From positions 5,557,676 through 5,621,675 of the forward strand of contig NZ_SJPG01000001.1 in the NCBI RefSeq assembly GCF_007859715.1: DNA of 64,000 nt, written 5' to 3'. Below the pieces are notes generated by a model, which saw nothing but the letters and a program-made list of their open reading frames with translations, was not told the origin of the DNA and searched no databases. The stretch is from Rubinisphaera italica. GTDB lineage: Bacteria > Planctomycetota > Planctomycetia > Planctomycetales > Planctomycetaceae. Made by a program: the position numbers and the translations under genes. How positions within the stretch are numbered: position 1 is the stretch's first letter; every line of letters starts with the position of its first letter. Shown one piece after another: positions 37,307 through 47,982 of the stretch.

Positions 37307-38053
37307 TTAACTTTGCCGAAACACACTTGGTGAAACACCAGTGGCTGCTCGGAAGGTTCTGCTGAAAGCACTGTGGTCGGTAAAGCCGCAGGCGGTTGCG
37401 ACTTCTTTGATAGATTTGTCTGTTTCTTTCAGAATGCGTGAAGCGGCTGCAATTCGTGTTTTGGTGATGAGCTGACTTGGTGTGAGGCCGAAAAGTTTTT
37501 TTGTCAGTCGGGCAACTCGTTGAGAAGAGAGTTTGGATTTCTTTGCCAGCCAGGCTGGTGTGACTTCTGCAGCCAGGCTGCTTTCAAATTCTGTAAGAGC
37601 GTTCGCAAAGCTCACCGGGATTTCCTGAGGTTCCGTCGGAATGCGGACATCTGAAGAAATACCGACCAGGCCAACGACGTTTGCATTCTCATTTCGGAGT
37701 GGAATTTTAGTGGTCAGACACCAGCCCGGTTCTTGAGTGCGCGAACGATGCAGTTCCAGATGATTGATGAGTGGCAGTCCCGTTTTTAGAACTTCGGAAT
37801 CCTGCTCGGTAGGGATGCGTCCGAGATCTCCCTCGCAGACCTCATCAAGCCTTTTTCCAATCAGCTGGGAGCGATGTTTGAGTCCTAATCGCCCTGTGAG
37901 AGACTCGTTCACAGCGATATAACGGCAAGCGGCATCCTTCACGAAGAAAGTCACATCGGGGACATGATCAAACAGGTCTTGAAGGACCGCGACATCGACC
38001 GAAGTGATTCGGGAAGTCTCAATTTGTGGAGCTGTTCTCTGGTCTCGAATCAT
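37307..38053 (-). CDS. PAS-domain AraC-family transcriptional regulator
   Basis: A 248-residue protein. Residues of about 20-135 are a PAS domain (LFDHVPDVTFFVKDAACRYIAVNESL, then LTTKIPLRNENANVVGLVGISSD). Residues of about 150-248 are the double helix-turn-helix of AraC proteins: AAASRILKETDKSIKEVATACGFTDHSAFSRTFRAATGVSPSVFRQS. The target is unknown; the PAS could bind a small ligand or a redox signal. The nearest downstream minus-strand gene is the DUF1559 gene, but about 280 AT-rich bases separate them. Confidence 0.9.
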   Translation of the reverse strand: MIRDQRTAPQIETSRITSVDVAVLQDLFDHVPDVTFFVKDAACRYIAVNESLTGRLGLKHRSQLIGKRLDEVCEGDLGRIPTEQDSEVLKTGLPLINHLELHRSRTQEPGWCLTTKIPLRNENANVVGLVGISSDVRIPTEPQEIPVSFANALTEFESSLAAEVTPAWLAKKSKLSSQRVARLTKKLFGLTPSQLITKTRIAAASRILKETDKSIKEVATACGFTDHSAFSRTFRAATGVSPSVFRQS

Positions 38054-38289
38054 GGCGAATTCAATTGAATGTACGACTTTGTACGAGCGATATCGAGCAA
38101 TCTTCTTAAAGCATCAGCATATCGAGCGAATTGCAGAAGTCCAGTTCTCCGTTCCGTTTTCATTGTCCTGAGAACGGGTTCTCGGCAAAATTCCGAAGTG
38201 GACACGAATAAAAGTCATGACGGTCAGTTGAAGAATGCATCCTGCGAGTGGAATTTATGGCATCGCATAAGTGTTTTGGAGGATCTCAA

Positions 38290-38957
<668 letters not shown>

Positions 38958-41186
38958 ATGTTCCGACTCGGGTTGACATTATTCATAATCATTCCTTTGT
39001 TCTTTGCCACCTCCAATACTGGTATGTTGCAGGCGCAAGCGATTGTGCCAGGTGAAGATGAAGCGAAACCGGTGGAGACTCCGCTCGCAGTCGAACCGAC
39101 AACCGACCAGGATCGGTTTGAAACTGCGATTCTCATGTCGAACCTGGGCCGAAACGATCTTGCAAAATCGTATTTGCAAAAACTGGTAGATGGCAAACTT
39201 TCTGACGATGCCCTGCTCAATTTGCGGGATCAATTTGGAACCGTGGAACTCGTTCGACTGGCCCGTACTCCGGAACTGTTACCTCAAGCTCAGCAGTTGC
39301 TGGATCAAGTTGCAGCCGCCTCGCGTAGAAATGCGATGAAGCCAGAACGCATCGATAAAGTACTTGAAGATCTGGATGGCTCCCCACGAATTCGCGAACA
39401 GGCGATCATCGAATTGGAAAAACTTGGCCTGGCAGCAATGCCTCGACTGGTTCAGCATTTGGGGAGTCCGAATTCAAACCAGACAAAAGATCAAATTGTC
39501 TATCTTTTCTCTCGAATGGGAGAGGAGATTATGCCTGCATTGATGGGGGGGCTGGATACCGATAACACTCTCCTGAAAACATCACTGCTCGATAGTATCG
39601 GCGTCATCGGAAAACCTGAGGATGTGCGTCGGCTTTGGTATTATGCTTACAGTGAGCAGGAGGCGAAGGTCATCAACCAAGCCGCTCGCATTGCAATCTC
39701 TCGAATTCTCTACGGCACCGATAAAAAAGCCAGCGAAGTGAGCTCGATTGGCGTGGCTCAGGAATTGATGAAACTGGCTCAGGAACATCTCTCTGGACAA
39801 CAAAACTGGCCAACAGGCGAAGATGGCCGGACGGAGTTGTGGGTCTGGGATGCTTCGGCATCGACGGTCGTTCCCGTTTTAGTCACGCCTCAATCGGCCA
39901 GCTTGCGAAGTGCAGTCACCTTTTCTCGTCAGGCCCTTTCGTTTGCTCCGGATAACCCGGAAGCTCAGGCGTTGTATCTGGCGAGTCTCCTCTCAGAGGA
40001 AGCCTACCGAGTGGGACCTGAAGGGCAGCTGACAACTGGCAATGGCTCCGCTTTCAATCTGGCCTTAACTTCGAGTGCTCCCATTCTGGAAATGACTGCA
40101 GATGTCTGTATAAATTCCGGTCGTTTTCAAGCGGGAGAATCGGTCTTGAGGGCCTTATCTCTCGTGGGTGACCACCGCATGCTCTACACAACTCTTGATA
40201 ATCTTTCGCCAGTCCTCAAAGGACTGAATACTCCCGATCCCCGCATTCAATTTGCTGCAGCTGCTGCGGCAGTCGAATTGAATCCAGAGACAACATTCCG
40301 CTCAGCCTCGCGAGTCGTCGAAATTCTGGCTCAGGCTTTGAATGATGATGGCACAGGAAAAGTTTTACTGATTGATCCAAATCTCGAACGTGGTCGATCG
40401 ATTGCAATCGCGACTCGAATGTCTCAGCAAATTGAACGAACCGGCAAGGAAGGTTTCTTGGCAGCCGCTTTACAGGGAGATATTGCCCTCGTCATGACAC
40501 ACATCAATTGCATCGACTGGGAACTTTCTCAGACACTGGCCAATTTTCGGGCAGATGTCCGAACTGCTTATCTGCCAATCGTGATTTATGGCCCCACGTT
40601 CATGGAAAATGAGTTGGCACTCACAATTCAGCGAACTCCTAATACCCATTATGTCGTCTATACCGACGAACGAGCCGAGCTGGATCGTCAACTCGATTCG
40701 TTCCTGGTTTCACAAAATACACCACCAATGACGAACGGCTTGCGGGATCGACGGGCTCGTGCAGCCGCTTCGTTGCTGGCTCAAATTGCCACGCGAAACC
40801 TGACTCACATCTTCAATCTGAAACCAGCCACCTCTGCTCTCGGAAGTGCCGTCAATGATGATGTGCTTGCCAGCGATTCAATGACCGCTCTCTCTGCCAT
40901 TCCGACTCGGGAAGCTCAGGATATTCTAGTCAATGTCGTTCTGGGACGTACGAGAAGTCCACAAATCCGAACAGAAGCGGCTCTCGGACTGGCCAGGCAT
41001 ATGCAACGGTACGGTGTGTTGATTTCCGATCAGGATGTCGCAGAACTCAAACAACAATGGGAAGATACTCAGGAACAAACACTTCAGACGGCTCTGACCG
41101 TCGTTGTTGGCTCACTGGGACCAAACCGGGCCAAAGTGACCGACCGCCTGCAAAGCTTTGAGGTGTCGCCTTTACCTGTGCAGTAA
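38958..41186 (+). CDS. Secreted HEAT-repeat protein
   Basis: The start at 38958 has GGGAGG 8 bases upstream and gives a signal peptide (MFRLGLTLFIIIPLFFATSN, cleavage near LQAQA). The 742-residue protein is alpha-helical with HEAT-like units such as IREQAIIELEKLGLAAMPRLVQHL and LGLARHMQRYG. The region around LVMTHINCIDWELSQTLANF, YLPIVIYGPTFMENELALTI resembles a receiver-like alpha/beta domain. HEAT proteins bind other proteins or peptides; a periplasmic site and an unknown partner are inferred. Confidence 0.8.
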   Translation: MFRLGLTLFIIIPLFFATSNTGMLQAQAIVPGEDEAKPVETPLAVEPTTDQDRFETAILMSNLGRNDLAKSYLQKLVDGKLSDDALLNLRDQFGTVELVRLARTPELLPQAQQLLDQVAAASRRNAMKPERIDKVLEDLDGSPRIREQAIIELEKLGLAAMPRLVQHLGSPNSNQTKDQIVYLFSRMGEEIMPALMGGLDTDNTLLKTSLLDSIGVIGKPEDVRRLWYYAYSEQEAKVINQAARIAISRILYGTDKKASEVSSIGVAQELMKLAQEHLSGQQNWPTGEDGRTELWVWDASASTVVPVLVTPQSASLRSAVTFSRQALSFAPDNPEAQALYLASLLSEEAYRVGPEGQLTTGNGSAFNLALTSSAPILEMTADVCINSGRFQAGESVLRALSLVGDHRMLYTTLDNLSPVLKGLNTPDPRIQFAAAAAAVELNPETTFRSASRVVEILAQALNDDGTGKVLLIDPNLERGRSIAIATRMSQQIERTGKEGFLAAALQGDIALVMTHINCIDWELSQTLANFRADVRTAYLPIVIYGPTFMENELALTIQRTPNTHYVVYTDERAELDRQLDSFLVSQNTPPMTNGLRDRRARAAASLLAQIATRNLTHIFNLKPATSALGSAVNDDVLASDSMTALSAIPTREAQDILVNVVLGRTRSPQIRTEAALGLARHMQRYGVLISDQDVAELKQQWEDTQEQTLQTALTVVVGSLGPNRAKVTDRLQSFEVSPLPVQ

Positions 41187-41254
41187 GCGAGAAACTCTGG
41201 TTGGCACCCCAAGTCGTAGGTCAGCGTCGTAGGTCAGCCACCCAGCTTTAGGAT

Positions 41255-42427
41255 TCATTCTTTCTGACTCGGATCATCTGATATTGTTCGTTTTCTCATG
41301 CTCGGTGGTTTATCACCCAGGTATTGATAGTAGGTGCATTCAATTGAGCTGTTAAAAAGTTTACGACGTCGAGTGGCACGTTTACCGAAAAGACTTTCGA
41401 ATTCACGCGATGCGACAAAGATAAACAGCGACCATGTCGACCAGTGCTCGGTTACATCAGAAAGCGTCTGCCAGACTTGCCGGGCTTCCTCTTCTTCGTT
41501 CAGTCGTTGTCCGTAGGGAGGATTTGTGATCAGGCAGCCATACTTTCGTTTGGTCGTTGTCTCACTCAAATCCTGCTGCTGAAAATGAATATCCTCTTCA
41601 ACTCCAGCCAGCCGGGCATTCTCGCGAGCAACTTTCAAGACATGGTAATCCTGATCGGTCGCAATTATCGGAAGCATTTCCGACGTATCAATAGCGGCTT
41701 CTGCCGCTTCACGAACGTCATCCCACAATTGGCCGGGAATTCGCGGCCACAATTCGGCTGCGAAAGATCTGTTCCGTCCCGGTGGAATGTTTCGCGCGAT
41801 CAGAGCCGCTTCAATGGGAATCGTTCCGCTGCCACAAAGGGGATCGAGCAAGGTGCGTTCTCGATTCCAGACGCTCAGTTGAATCAATGAGGCTGCAAGT
41901 GTTTCGCGTAATGGTGCCAGCCCTGCTTTTTCGCGATATCCTCGGCGATGCAAACCATCTCCACTTGTGTTCAGAAAGATAGTGCATTGATCGTGCCGCA
42001 TATCGAAGTGAACGGGGAAACTCGCGCCCGATTCCGGGAGCTCGCTTTTATAAACATCCTGCAGACGAGTCGCAATCGCTTTCTTGGCCATTCCCTGTAA
42101 CGCAGGGACACCATGCAATTTTGATTTCTGAGAAGAACCCGTGACTGGGATGTAAGCATCCCGAGGAATCCAGCCTTCCCATTCGAGGTCGTGGATCTGA
42201 TCGAAAAACGCATCGAAATCCTCAGCCGGAAACTCAGCCAGCTTTAGAAGGACACGATTGGCGGATCGTAAATGCAGATTGCACTTCGGAATGGCATCGA
42301 TGGGAGCAGTGAAGGTAATTCGACCATCTGACTTTTTGACATCGGGATAGCCGAGCTTGAATAGCTCGCGCGCGACAACGGCTTCGAGACCAAACCCGCA
42401 GGTCGCAGTAAGGGTGACTTGTTCCAT
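41255..42427 (-). CDS. THUMP-domain RNA guanine-N2 methyltransferase, RlmL-N-like
   Basis: A 390-residue cytoplasmic protein. Residues of about 1-160 are THUMP-type RNA binding ([59 protein letters not shown]). Residues of about 165-390 are a class I methyltransferase: [19 protein letters not shown] (motif I), [16 protein letters not shown] and catalytic TNPPYGQRL (motif IV NPPY). This is the architecture of the N-terminal half of YcbY/RlmL, which makes m2G2445 in 23S rRNA, and of YpsC. The exact nucleotide is not proven. Confidence 0.88.
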   Translation of the reverse strand: MEQVTLTATCGFGLEAVVARELFKLGYPDVKKSDGRITFTAPIDAIPKCNLHLRSANRVLLKLAEFPAEDFDAFFDQIHDLEWEGWIPRDAYIPVTGSSQKSKLHGVPALQGMAKKAIATRLQDVYKSELPESGASFPVHFDMRHDQCTIFLNTSGDGLHRRGYREKAGLAPLRETLAASLIQLSVWNRERTLLDPLCGSGTIPIEAALIARNIPPGRNRSFAAELWPRIPGQLWDDVREAAEAAIDTSEMLPIIATDQDYHVLKVARENARLAGVEEDIHFQQQDLSETTTKRKYGCLITNPPYGQRLNEEEEARQVWQTLSDVTEHWSTWSLFIFVASREFESLFGKRATRRRKLFNSSIECTYYQYLGDKPPSMRKRTISDDPSQKE

Positions 42428-42486
42428 GGTGTTTTCTAGTGTCTACTCGGGTAGAGTTTTGTAGTGGATGGCCGATGAGAGTTTAC

Positions 42487-42514
42487 TACAAGCACGAAGC
42501 GCAAGCGAGTGAGT
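42487..42514. repeat. Family C repeat, single arm
   Basis: ACAAGCACGAAGCGCAAGCG followed by AGTGAGTC. Same sequence as the arm at 62015; reverse complement of 43094-43122. Confidence 0.85.
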
Positions 42515-42565
42515 CAATGACCTCGTTGCCAGGGAGGACCTTGGGAACAAGTTGAAAAACAGAGT

Positions 42566-42898
42566 TTACTCGAACTCTCCAGCACATTCAGTTCCGGTAT
42601 CGTAAAACCTGTTGATATATTCAGAAGGTTCGAGATCGGATTTTCGAATTAGTGAGAAAACTTCCGTCCCATGGCCCAAACGCGATTCGTTTTCATCGAA
42701 AACATGGAAACACATGGCATGCCCAGTGTAGACCGTCGTCTCTGATTGATAATCTTCAGCGAGAATTTCGGCCTGCTCGATCGCTTCTGCAAATGATTCT
42801 GCTTTAACAATCACAATTTGTTCTTCGTATGCATTACACAGGTCATTCTTATGATGATAAATGAGGCGTACGCCATACCATGGTTCTGTATTCTTCAT
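42566..42898 (-). CDS. DUF4288-like protein
   Basis: A 110-residue cytoplasmic protein starting MKNTEPWYGVRLIYH, with YEEQIVIVKAESFAEAIEQAEILAEDY and LGHGTEVFSLIRKSD. The WY-x-V-RL opening and the YE-x-x-IV-x-V-x-A-ES-F-x-EA block fit DUF4288. In frame, 13 more codons precede the chosen Met; no strong ribosome site decides. Function of the family is unknown. It is flanked by family C repeats on both sides. Confidence 0.72.
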   Translation of the reverse strand: MKNTEPWYGVRLIYHHKNDLCNAYEEQIVIVKAESFAEAIEQAEILAEDYQSETTVYTGHAMCFHVFDENESRLGHGTEVFSLIRKSDLEPSEYINRFYDTGTECAGEFE

Positions 42899-42928
42899 CG
42901 AACTATCAATCATCATAAGGAAACTTAA

Positions 42929-43122
42929 TACAGGCACGAAGCGTAAGCGAGTCAGGATCGATTGTTAATGAGCTAATTAAATCAATTCTGACAGACAGAT
43001 CATTGACGAGGGTGGCTGAGGTCGAACAAAGTGAGTCCCAGAAAATTCGACCTTCTGGGGGCTCCGCTGCGCTACGACCCCAGCCACCCTTCCGACTCAC
43101 TCGCTTGCGCTTCGTGCTTGTA
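42929..43122. repeat. Composite repeat: family B palindrome inside family C arms
   Basis: A family C arm (ACAGGCACGAAGCGTAAGCG, 42930) and an inverted arm (TCGCTTGCGCTTCGTGCTTG, to 43121) enclose a family B pair: GGGTGGCTGAGGTCG (43010) facing CGACCCCAGCCACCC (43075-43089). GGGGGCTCCGCTGCGCTACG in the middle matches the other B copies. The nested order suggests one element formed inside another, or that both are pieces of a mobile array. Confidence 0.8.
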
Positions 43123-43127
43123 ACAAT

Positions 43128-44792
43128 TTACTCAATCTCCGCAGAAACGTCATCAATTTTGGATGGCTTTGCCCAGAGATGGAATCCGAGACAGATGCCA
43201 CTGATTGCCAGATAACCGATCGCGATGCCTGTCGCGGAGAAATTGAGAGCGGTTTTTTCCGTCTCCTGACCAATCAACCAGTAGTCGACGATATTGCCCT
43301 GCAGTTGGAAGGCATGCATCAGTCCCACAAAAGTTAAAATAGCTGCGATAAAGGACCAGACTGCTGCTGAGAGAAATTTGCGATCAATCAAATTCGCGGC
43401 CAGGGCTGAGAGTATCATACAGGTAAAAATGTAACCTCGTTCTAGTGAGAGCAGGCCTTCAATCAGGAAACCGTTAACTTCTGTACCTGAATTTGCAGTC
43501 AGTAACTCCTGCATGGTTGTGCCTTTGGCAGCCAGAAAAGCTCCAGCCATGACAGTTGCTCCCCAAGCGGCAATCGCGGGGAACAGTCCAATAGCAACTG
43601 CGGGAGCGTGATTATCGGGAGTTGCCTGGAACGACTGAGCCGTGATGATGATTCCAATCCAGAGCACGATCGCGACACCCGCTTCGATCGGAACGATTGC
43701 CGAGGCAAGTCCAATCAGTCCGCTGAAACAGAGGAGTGTGACGACGACTCCATTCAGCGACGAATAACCCGCTCGTGAGCCCAGTTCTTTCCAGCCGGGG
43801 TGTCCAATGTAAATCGTCGTCGGAAAACAACTGCCGAACAGAGCCGCGATGATGGTTCCGATTCCATTGACGGCCATCGATGGTCCCGTCGCAAACGAGT
43901 CACCACCTGCTTCTGCCGATTCGATGTTCTGCATGCTGCCGATGATATTGAACAGACCCATCGGAATAATCACCGAGAGAAATCCGAACCAGTTGGACCA
44001 GTCTTTGAGGACTTCAAAGATCTGACCACCAACAAAAACGGGCAGGTACAGTCCGATGCGGTCGAACTGCTCGGAAATCGCAGCCGTTGACATCGTATTT
44101 CCGGTGATCCATGTCGGAGCACTTGGGACCCAACTCGTGAAGAGTGTCAAAGCCCAGGCGGTGACAGTTCCAACGAGAACGGCGACCAATCCGCCAGGTA
44201 ATCCCAGGGGAAATCGAGTGGGGGCAAACAAGGCGATCAGAATCAAGCCAAGCGGAGCCATTGCGATGAGTGGCTTATGGAAGATTTGCAATGTGAACGT
44301 CATGGCGATGAAGCCAATGGCGATCCCGGCCAAAGTCGATAACAAGGCTGCTCGCGGTGTATGTTTGCGGATGGCGCCGGCGAACAAGGCTCCCAGCAGT
44401 TCAATAACTCCACTGCCGAGGCAGGCGATCAGCCCCATTTTCCAGGCGTCGACTGCACTTTTAGTTTCGAGGTAGACGGGCATCATTACGAAAAAGACGA
44501 ACACCAGCAGCGAAGGGGTATTGATGCCGTAGGGTAAGGCGGTGACATCACTACGGTTTTCTTTTGCGGCCAGTCGATGAGCCTGCCAGGCATAAAACAG
44601 ATTACCTAATAGAATGCTGACAGCCGCTCCCGGGAAGATATAGCGAAAGAGCAGTGACGCATTTTCGCCCGTCATGCCACATAACCCGCTACATAGTCCG
44701 AGAATGAGCAGGAGCTGGACGACGTTATCGATAAATAATCCAAAAAAACCGTCTATGTCCCGTTTGACGAATAGCGGATATTGTACAGACAT
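43128..44792 (-). CDS. NCS2-family (nucleobase/xanthine-type) permease
   Basis: A 554-residue inner-membrane transporter with about 12-14 hydrophobic segments and short polar loops. [21 protein letters not shown] and [40 protein letters not shown] follow the NCS2 plan, including the central [19 protein letters not shown] that corresponds to the QNxG-type helix 10 motif. No substrate can be assigned from sequence; close relatives are guanine/hypoxanthine permeases. AAGG about 9 bases before the ATG is a plausible ribosome site. Tail end touches repeat C. Confidence 0.82.
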   Translation of the reverse strand: MSVQYPLFVKRDIDGFFGLFIDNVVQLLLILGLCSGLCGMTGENASLLFRYIFPGAAVSILLGNLFYAWQAHRLAAKENRSDVTALPYGINTPSLLVFVFFVMMPVYLETKSAVDAWKMGLIACLGSGVIELLGALFAGAIRKHTPRAALLSTLAGIAIGFIAMTFTLQIFHKPLIAMAPLGLILIALFAPTRFPLGLPGGLVAVLVGTVTAWALTLFTSWVPSAPTWITGNTMSTAAISEQFDRIGLYLPVFVGGQIFEVLKDWSNWFGFLSVIIPMGLFNIIGSMQNIESAEAGGDSFATGPSMAVNGIGTIIAALFGSCFPTTIYIGHPGWKELGSRAGYSSLNGVVVTLLCFSGLIGLASAIVPIEAGVAIVLWIGIIITAQSFQATPDNHAPAVAIGLFPAIAAWGATVMAGAFLAAKGTTMQELLTANSGTEVNGFLIEGLLSLERGYIFTCMILSALAANLIDRKFLSAAVWSFIAAILTFVGLMHAFQLQGNIVDYWLIGQETEKTALNFSATGIAIGYLAISGICLGFHLWAKPSKIDDVSAEIE

Positions 44793-44957
44793 GCCATGAA
44801 CCTTGCGGGAACCAAGCGGAATACAAGATAGCCGCCTGAACGCCGGGAGAGTGAGAGAAGGAGTCGCTTTGCCTCTGAGAGCTTAGAAAAAGCGTGATCG
44901 GGTTTCAATGTGGAGAGTCTTGAACCAACAAGGTGATTGTGACGTGAGGGGAATCGT

Positions 44958-44995
44958 AAAAAAGGCCACCCACTCCAGTTGAGCGTGTGGCCTTT
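44958..44995 (-). terminator. Terminator of the cupredoxin-like gene
   Basis: AAAGGCCAC and GTGGCCTTT close a stem with two inner mismatches (CCACTC/GAGCGT); the minus strand continues TTTTTTACG. It lies 35 bases after the stop of the gene at 45030. Confidence 0.75.
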
Positions 44996-45029
44996 AAGTT
45001 AACTTCAGTCATGACGCTGTAAGGGACGA

Positions 45030-45794
45030 CTATTCTTCAAGATCCTTAGCTTCCACTTTGATCGTGCCAACGTTTGTCACCTGACCGTCTTTGATTTCGA
45101 CATCCAGACCACGTTCAACATAGCCAACTCGTTCCTGCCAAATGCGAAATGTGTGTTCGCCTTCCGGTACGTTTTCAATCTTGAAATTGCCTTCGGCATC
45201 GGTCACAACAGCGTAAGGGTGATCGACCACCAGCCAGTAAGATCGCATCCAGGGATGAATGTCGCACGTTACCTGCATCGGCAGAGGTTCCGCTTGGGGA
45301 TTTTCCAGCATGGCACCCGTTTTATCGTTCGCACCGATCAGCAAATTATAGGGCTCGTTCTTGAGTGGGAAGGTGTGCACATTGTGTCCACAGGCATCAT
45401 TAGATATGCACTTCACAGCTTGATCGGTTCGGACGACCAATGAATGTGGGAAAAACTCACAGCCCTTTTGATCAAACAAAACACTGGCGTCTTTGGGGAC
45501 TTTCAAATCAGGATGAATATCCGGAGTACCGCGTCGCATGTAGAGGTAAACAAAACAGTTGGCCAGTTCGCCTTTTTCGTTCACCGTGATCGATTTATCG
45601 GGAATCCCATTGACGGAACAGACACTGGGATCTTTGACGTTCTGATCGCCCTTGACGACCTTAGGTTTCAAAGTGGGAGCGGTGCCATCAACAACCACTT
45701 TCCCGGTCACGGTTCCCCAACCTTGAGCTAGACAGGTCTGACTGACCAGACAACCTGTGATTAACATAGTAAACGCAATTAAACTTCTCATCAT
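45030..45794 (-). CDS. Secreted cupredoxin-like protein with C-terminal regulatory-like domain
   Basis: A 254-residue exported protein (signal peptide cleaved near CLAQG; ATGAGGAGAAATGATG holds AGGAG before two Met codons, 45794 and 45791). A beta-sandwich with GCEFFPHSLVVRTDQ, CGHNVHTFPL and MQVTCDIHPWMRSYWLVV supplies His, Cys, His and Met in type I copper order (C-x2-H-x3-M). GNFKIENVPEGEHTFRIWQE looks like a carboxypeptidase-regulatory domain. A periplasmic electron-transfer or copper role is inferred; no partner reductase is adjacent. Confidence 0.8.
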   Translation of the reverse strand: MMRSLIAFTMLITGCLVSQTCLAQGWGTVTGKVVVDGTAPTLKPKVVKGDQNVKDPSVCSVNGIPDKSITVNEKGELANCFVYLYMRRGTPDIHPDLKVPKDASVLFDQKGCEFFPHSLVVRTDQAVKCISNDACGHNVHTFPLKNEPYNLLIGANDKTGAMLENPQAEPLPMQVTCDIHPWMRSYWLVVDHPYAVVTDAEGNFKIENVPEGEHTFRIWQERVGYVERGLDVEIKDGQVTNVGTIKVEAKDLEE

Positions 45795-46132
45795 TTCTCC
45801 TCATCACTTACACAGAGCTATTGAATTCAACCGAGATGCGAACTGATATCATGCAACAATATCAGTCGAATGTCCATCCGGCGACTCACGGAGAGTTTAC
45901 TAGATGGACTGACAATGGTGGGAAAATGAGAGCCAGCGTCTGCCATGGCTCATTTTCAAATCGGTGGGACTTCATATCTTCACGGATTTATCCTACCAAT
46001 CCGCAGGTCTTTCGGCGAGTGTTTATTTCAGAAAAACGGGTCCTGACGCAATTTTATTCCCTGCGATAGCCTGCTATAACGACTTTATTATCAACATCTT
46101 CTGAAATTTCGGTGTCAGGAACAGCAACGACC
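45795..46132. other. Divergent promoter gap
   Basis: No gene seen between the cupredoxin-like and EVE genes; an 82-codon TTG-started frame lacks a ribosome site. AGGA at about 46117 is a weak ribosome site for the EVE gene. Confidence 0.5.
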
Positions 46133-46669
46133 ATGCCTGTAAAAAAAACCACCTCTTCCAAGTCTGTGAAAACGCAATCAGCCAAATCATCAGAGAAACG
46201 CTACTGGTTGTTCAAATCAGAAGAGAGTTGTTATTCAATCGATCATCTGGCAGCCGAGCCAAATAAAACGACGTTCTGGGATGGCATCCGTAACTATCAG
46301 GCTCGAAATATGCTGCGGGATGATGTTCAGAAGGGGGATCTGGTTTTCTTTTACCACAGCAATACCGATCCCCTCGCGATTGCAGGGACGGCTCGTGTTG
46401 TCAAAGCGGGTTATGCCGACCACACCGCCTTCGATCCGATCGAAAAGCATTACGATCCCAAAAGCAATCCCGACGAACCGACCTGGTACATGGTCGATAT
46501 TAAACTGGTGAAGAAATTCCCCCAGCCCGTCACGCGAACGATGCTCAAAGAGGATCCCATCACCGCCAACATGATGGTCCTCGCCCGCGGTTCCCGACTG
46601 TCGGTTCAACCGGTCACTCAAGAAGAGTGGGACGCGGTGCATCGGTTGGCGGGTGTGAAAGCGACATAA
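46133..46669 (+). CDS. EVE-domain protein (thymocyte nuclear protein 1-like)
   Basis: A 178-residue protein with a 20-residue Ser/Lys-rich tail, then KRYWLFKSEESCYSIDHLAAE, TFWDGIRNYQARNMLRDDVQKGDLVFFYHSN, GTARVVKAGYAD, and PTWYMVDIKLVKKFPQPVTRTML. This is the complete EVE domain, a PUA-related pocket that recognises modified bases in DNA or RNA in characterised members. A GTG at 46112 is an alternative start. It is a lone EVE gene: no restriction endonuclease is fused or adjacent. The next gene on the minus strand is convergent by 9 bases. Confidence 0.9.
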   Translation: MPVKKTTSSKSVKTQSAKSSEKRYWLFKSEESCYSIDHLAAEPNKTTFWDGIRNYQARNMLRDDVQKGDLVFFYHSNTDPLAIAGTARVVKAGYADHTAFDPIEKHYDPKSNPDEPTWYMVDIKLVKKFPQPVTRTMLKEDPITANMMVLARGSRLSVQPVTQEEWDAVHRLAGVKAT

Positions 46670-46678
46670 GTCGGCGAG

Positions 46679-47170
46679 TTAACGTTTCCCTCGAATTCTC
46701 GGAGCCAGTTGCTCCGCTTGACTCAACACCTTGTCACACAATTCCAGAACAGATTTCTGAAATTCAACTTCAGGGACTGTTGCTCGCGTTACGATGACGA
46801 TTGAGCGTTGAATATCCGCTTTCAGCTTCGATAAGAAATGAAGCATGTTTGATAGAAATGTCTGCAGCTCAACTTCTGTCAGATCTTTTCTTAGCAGGTG
46901 GCTGGAATCCTCTGTTCGCTTTCGTTGCAGTCGCGCGAGGGTCTGTCCTTGAGTTCGATAGAGTTCGCCATCGACAAAAGCCCTGCGAATCTGTCCTGCT
47001 TCTGTGAAGTGATAGACGGGGTCGGCTCCGAAGTAAAACGAAAACAAGCCGCTGTCTTTCAATCCGACAAACACAGATTCATTTCGCTCGGAGGAAATCA
47101 ATTCGCCGCGAATTGAATAGGCGGTCGCCTCTGCGAAGAGATCTTCCCGGTCCTGTTCCTGTCTGGCCAT
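46679..47170 (-). CDS. Unrecognised 163-aa cytoplasmic protein
   Basis: A conserved-looking protein: AEATAYSIRGELISSERNESVFVGLKDSGLFSFYFGADPVYHFTEAGQIRRAFVDGELYRTQGQTLARLQRKR and a helical C-terminus (LLRKDLTEVELQTFLSNMLHFLSKLK). The even beta/turn pattern of the first half looks like a split barrel or hotdog-like sheet. GAGAAG before the ATG at 47170 favours it over the five-codon-longer frame. I do not recognise the family. It shares a tail-to-tail gap of 9 bases with the EVE gene. Confidence 0.7.
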   Translation of the reverse strand: MARQEQDREDLFAEATAYSIRGELISSERNESVFVGLKDSGLFSFYFGADPVYHFTEAGQIRRAFVDGELYRTQGQTLARLQRKRTEDSSHLLRKDLTEVELQTFLSNMLHFLSKLKADIQRSIVIVTRATVPEVEFQKSVLELCDKVLSQAEQLAPRIRGKR

Positions 47171-47235
47171 AAATTTTCTTCTCAAATCAGAATCATTTTC
47201 TGGGCGACATACGACTTGAATCCGACTGCGCGCAC

Positions 47236-47266
47236 AAAAAAAGCCGGACTTTTTTATCCGGCTTTC
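47236..47266 (-). terminator. Terminator of the Gln-rich secreted gene
   Basis: On the minus strand AAAGCCGGA pairs with TCCGGCTTT around an A/T loop and is followed by seven Ts; 30 bases after the stop at 47296. Confidence 0.85.
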
Positions 47267-47295
47267 TACTTGTGTGGACTCAGTTCCTGAAATGA

Positions 47296-47982
47296 TTACG
47301 GAGCCATCAGAATCGGTTGTTGTTGTTGTTGTTGTTGTGGGTACTCGTTAACAGGACCGTTCTGGTAAGAAACACCTGAGTACGGAGCCATCATCCCAGG
47401 ACCGCTATGTGGTTGTTGATTGTACTGTGGCTGATACCTGTTTTGATATTGCGTTGAAGGCCCCCCCTGTGGCACAGGTGCGACTTCAGGCTGATACTGA
47501 TGCGGTGGATAGTTCGGGTAGACATTCAGCGGATTCGGATCCTGAGGAGCCTTGTTCTTTTCCACTCGTCGTTCAAACGCTTTCGGTTGCGGATATTGCA
47601 TGAGGGCTTCCTGGGCATTGGAGGCGCCGTTGCTCATTGTGCCGCGTGCATGGTAACGATGCCAGAATTGCTGCGAATAAGGCATAACGGGCGACATTCC
47701 CCAACCGGCAGCAGTTTGTGTCTGAGCACCGACATGTTTGTAGTTGTAAGGTCGGAAATGCTTATACGCCCCATAGAAGGGCATGTACTGGATGTAGCCA
47801 TGTGCCCAGGGGTTTTGTAAATCGAATGGATACAATTGTTCGGAGCCGAGTGGTCCGTAAGAGCCTTCGGCATACCCGCCGGAGAACCCTTCTGAATCGT
47901 AAATTTCGAGGTCTTGGGCCTGAAGTCCGGTGACCATGACGGCCAGTGCCAAAACAGCTTTCGGTAATGTTCGAAGCAACAT
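47296..47982 (-). CDS. Secreted Gln/Pro/Tyr-rich protein
   Basis: A 228-residue protein; AGGGA before the ATG at 47982 decides the start over a frame 15 codons longer. Signal peptide with cleavage near GLQAQ. The mature part has short aromatic repeats (YGPLGSEQLYPFDLQNPWAHGYIQYM, YNYKHVGAQTQ) and a Pro/Gln-rich tail ending in eight consecutive Gln. The glutamine run is made of CAA/CAG in a short array, a candidate slippage site. It is divergent, with the next secreted low-complexity gene, across 454 bases. Confidence 0.7.
   Translation of the reverse strand: MLLRTLPKAVLALAVMVTGLQAQDLEIYDSEGFSGGYAEGSYGPLGSEQLYPFDLQNPWAHGYIQYMPFYGAYKHFRPYNYKHVGAQTQTAAGWGMSPVMPYSQQFWHRYHARGTMSNGASNAQEALMQYPQPKAFERRVEKNKAPQDPNPLNVYPNYPPHQYQPEVAPVPQGGPSTQYQNRYQPQYNQQPHSGPGMMAPYSGVSYQNGPVNEYPQQQQQQQPILMAP

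Noticed and set aside
45821..46069. An 82-codon TTG-started frame before the EVE gene
   Set aside because: No ribosome site; lies in a divergent promoter gap.
46133..46669. EVE protein as part of a restriction or defence island
   Set aside because: No nuclease, methyltransferase or helicase is next to it; the neighbours are ordinary chromosomal genes.
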